Source: Symsagittifera roscoffensis
Taxonomy: Eukaryota > Xenacoelomorpha > Acoela > Convolutidae
DNA: 64,000 bases
Assembly: GCF_963678635.1 (NCBI RefSeq)
Contig: NC_087063.1
Span: 50,851,220-50,915,219 of the forward strand
Direction: 5' to 3'
The stretch's first letter is position 1; every line of letters starts with the position of its first letter. The position numbers were made by a program, and so were the translations under genes. Below, piece by piece: positions 62,150 through 64,000 of the stretch. Below the pieces are notes generated by a model. That model was not told where the DNA came from, did no database searches, and saw only the letters and a list, made by a program, of their open reading frames with translations.

Positions 62150-64000
62150 ATAGGATGAGTACACCATGACGCTAAAACATAAGCAAACAGAACTTCGAAA
62201 TATGTTACACTTGAAGAAGTGAAAAAACGGAAAAAAATCGTGTTTCAATTTATTTAAATATTTCAATAGAGTCGTCTTAGTGGCGTTGAATTTCGGCATT
62301 CAAAAACTTGGTCCCAGAGTCTTATTGATCTCAAAAATACTATCGGATATTTTAGCGCAAAAAATCAGTAAAGAGGCGACAGAATTGAAGCCGACATCCA
62401 ATAAGCTGAAACTCAGCCAAAAAATTTCATTGAAAAACATGACGGAAAAAAATCTTGAACCGCCCACAAAAAATCCACGATAGCTATATAAGGTGAACCA
62501 AAACTTTTGAATGTCTAGATTGCGATAAACTAGAACCCCAGCCAAAGCTGGAGGTACGTGTTTGATATTGGATGAATTTGCAATACTGATGCACCACAAA
62601 AAAATTGATTTCAAAAATTGAATTTTGCCCAACACCTTTCCCAACAGTTGTTTCTCTACAAAAAAAAATGAGAACAAAAATTTTTTGAGATAATCAATTT
62701 TCCCAAAGAGATAACATTTCTCTTGCAAAAAAATTGAAGAGCGGCTGCTTCGGCAGGAACAATTATCGCAACCGGTTCTTTCAGTTGAACTTTTCATCTG
62801 AGATTTGTTTGCGTAAATTTTCAGAAAATTAAAGAAAAAAACGGTCGTAGTTCTAAAAAAAACGGTCAAAATTTTTTTCAAAATCCATGATTTTTTTCCT
62901 TCAAAGAGAAGGTTGTGGTCGCTTATGCAGAGAAGATTCCCACAACCGGATTTTTAGATTAAACAAAACCTGAAGAATACTTCGACTTGTTTGAAGGCCA
63001 TAAATTTTTTCATAACCAAACTGCACATAGCCAGTTATAAAGGTAGACTTTCAACAACCTAGGTAGGGAGAGAAGTCCAAAAAACGGTAATTAAATCAAA
63101 AATTTGACAATTCCGAGAATCATAGCTTATCATGTACAAAAACAGGGCGTAGCCGCTCATTCAGAAGGGATTCACTCAACCTATAAAATCGATTGAACCC
63201 AAACCTCAGATTTGGAAAGGTAGTTCATGAGAAATAATAAAATTTTTATGAAAACACGGTCTAAAATAGACTTTTGCGAGGTCTATAAATTTGGGTGTTA
63301 GAAGAATTTGGGAGTAGTCAGATTTGAGAGAGGTATTTTTCGAGACAATGAAATGAAAAATAAATAAATATGGGTCAAACATTCCCAGACTTTTTCAAAA
63401 AAATCAACAAACAAATTTTTAGACATAAAATCAGCATGGAAATGCGGAGATGAGTGTTCAATTATAGGATAAGTGCACCATGACGCTAAAACATCAGCAA
63501 ACAGAACTTCGAAATACGTTACTCTTGGCGAAGTGAAAAAACGAGAAAAACGAAAAAAAAAAAATTTCCTGTTTCAATTTATTTTAATTTTTAAATGAAG
63601 CCGTCTTAGTGGCATTCAATTTGGGCATTCAAAAACTTGGTGCCAGAGTCTTATTGATATCAAAAGTACTACCGGATAAATAAACGCAAAAAAATCAGTA
63701 AAAAAAAGAAAACAATTGAAGCCTACATCCAATAAGCTGAAAAATTTTCATCAAAAAACATGAAGGAAAAAATAATGAACTGCCCACATAGGATCCACGA
63801 TAGCTATTTAAAAAGCTTATGCAAATTAGACCACACAGAGGCGAAGCAGAGCTCCGCATCATTTACGATACAACACAAACATTAAAAAACATAAGCCGAA
63901 AAAAATTAATTGTTGAAAAAACTGGGTGAACCAAAATTTTAGTATGTCTGATTAAAAAAAACTAGGGGCCTAGCAAAAGCTGGAGGTATGTGTTTGATAT
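62150..64000. repeat. 1.31-kb tandem duplication (second unit cut by the window edge)
   Basis: Sequence from 62,150 (CACCATGACGCTAAAACATxAGCAAACAG at 62,162) recurs from 63,464 (same word at 63,476). The spacing is 1,314 bp, and the match continues to the end (AGCTGGAGGTxxGTGTTTGATAT). Two inner blocks (about 62,885-62,960 and 63,120-63,190) also resemble each other. The 193-codon minus-strand ORF inside is Phe/Lys-rich and not convincing. This would lie in or beyond a NIPBL intron. Confidence 0.7.

Noticed and set aside
62300-62881. 193-codon minus-strand ORF in the right-end repeats
   Set aside because: Phe/Lys/Ser-rich composition from A/T runs, no motif, and within a tandemly duplicated repeat.

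Overview
This is an AT-rich, intron-bearing animal genome segment made mostly of transposable elements. No bacterial gene organisation, rRNA, tRNA or CRISPR array was seen. The animal assignment rests on spliced exons on the minus strand at the right end that encode the conserved C-terminal part of the cohesin loader NIPBL/Nipped-B/Scc2. The species cannot be told from sequence alone; an invertebrate is likely.

Layout. (1) About 0.5-22.7 kb: an old, decayed Ty3/gypsy-type LTR element on the plus strand (element C, about 2.2-21.2 kb). It carries gag, protease, RT, RNase H, integrase, a broken env-like glycoprotein region and an intact 334-codon ORF of unknown function. It sits between two diverged inverted copies of a repeat of about 600 bp and is itself riddled with small insertions. 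(2) 23.4-34.7 kb, plus strand: exons of a probable host gene for a type II membrane glycosyltransferase of the fucosyltransferase kind. Its first intron (about 9.3 kb) holds element D, a 3'-truncated antisense relative of element C. (3) 35-38.5 kb: a minisatellite and unassigned AT-rich DNA. (4) 38.5-47.1 kb: element B, a Ty3/gypsy-like element with both LTRs, a CTTTG target-site duplication and a tRNA-type primer binding site. Its 5' LTR is split by a 1.13-kb terminal-inverted-repeat element full of palindromes. (5) 47.1-48.7 kb: unassigned sequence ending in a 200-N gap. (6) 48.7-55.35 kb: element A, a much better preserved relative of B. It has long gag, PR-RT-RNase H and integrase ORFs plus an extra spacer ORF and a 500-residue integrase tail. 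(7) 55.4-58.4 kb: unassigned DNA with a MULE-transposase-like scrap and short tandem repeats. (8) 58.4-61.35 kb, minus strand: four NIPBL exons. (9) 61.4-64 kb: repeat-filled intron or flank of NIPBL, including a 1.31-kb tandem duplication; the rest of NIPBL lies beyond the right edge.

Elements C and D form one family and A and B another. Within each family the copies expose conserved features, such as a covarying LTR hairpin in C/D and a non-conserved acidic spacer between RNase H and integrase in A/B. The two host genes appear unrelated in function: NIPBL loads cohesin in the nucleus, and the glycosyltransferase would act in the Golgi or ER lumen.
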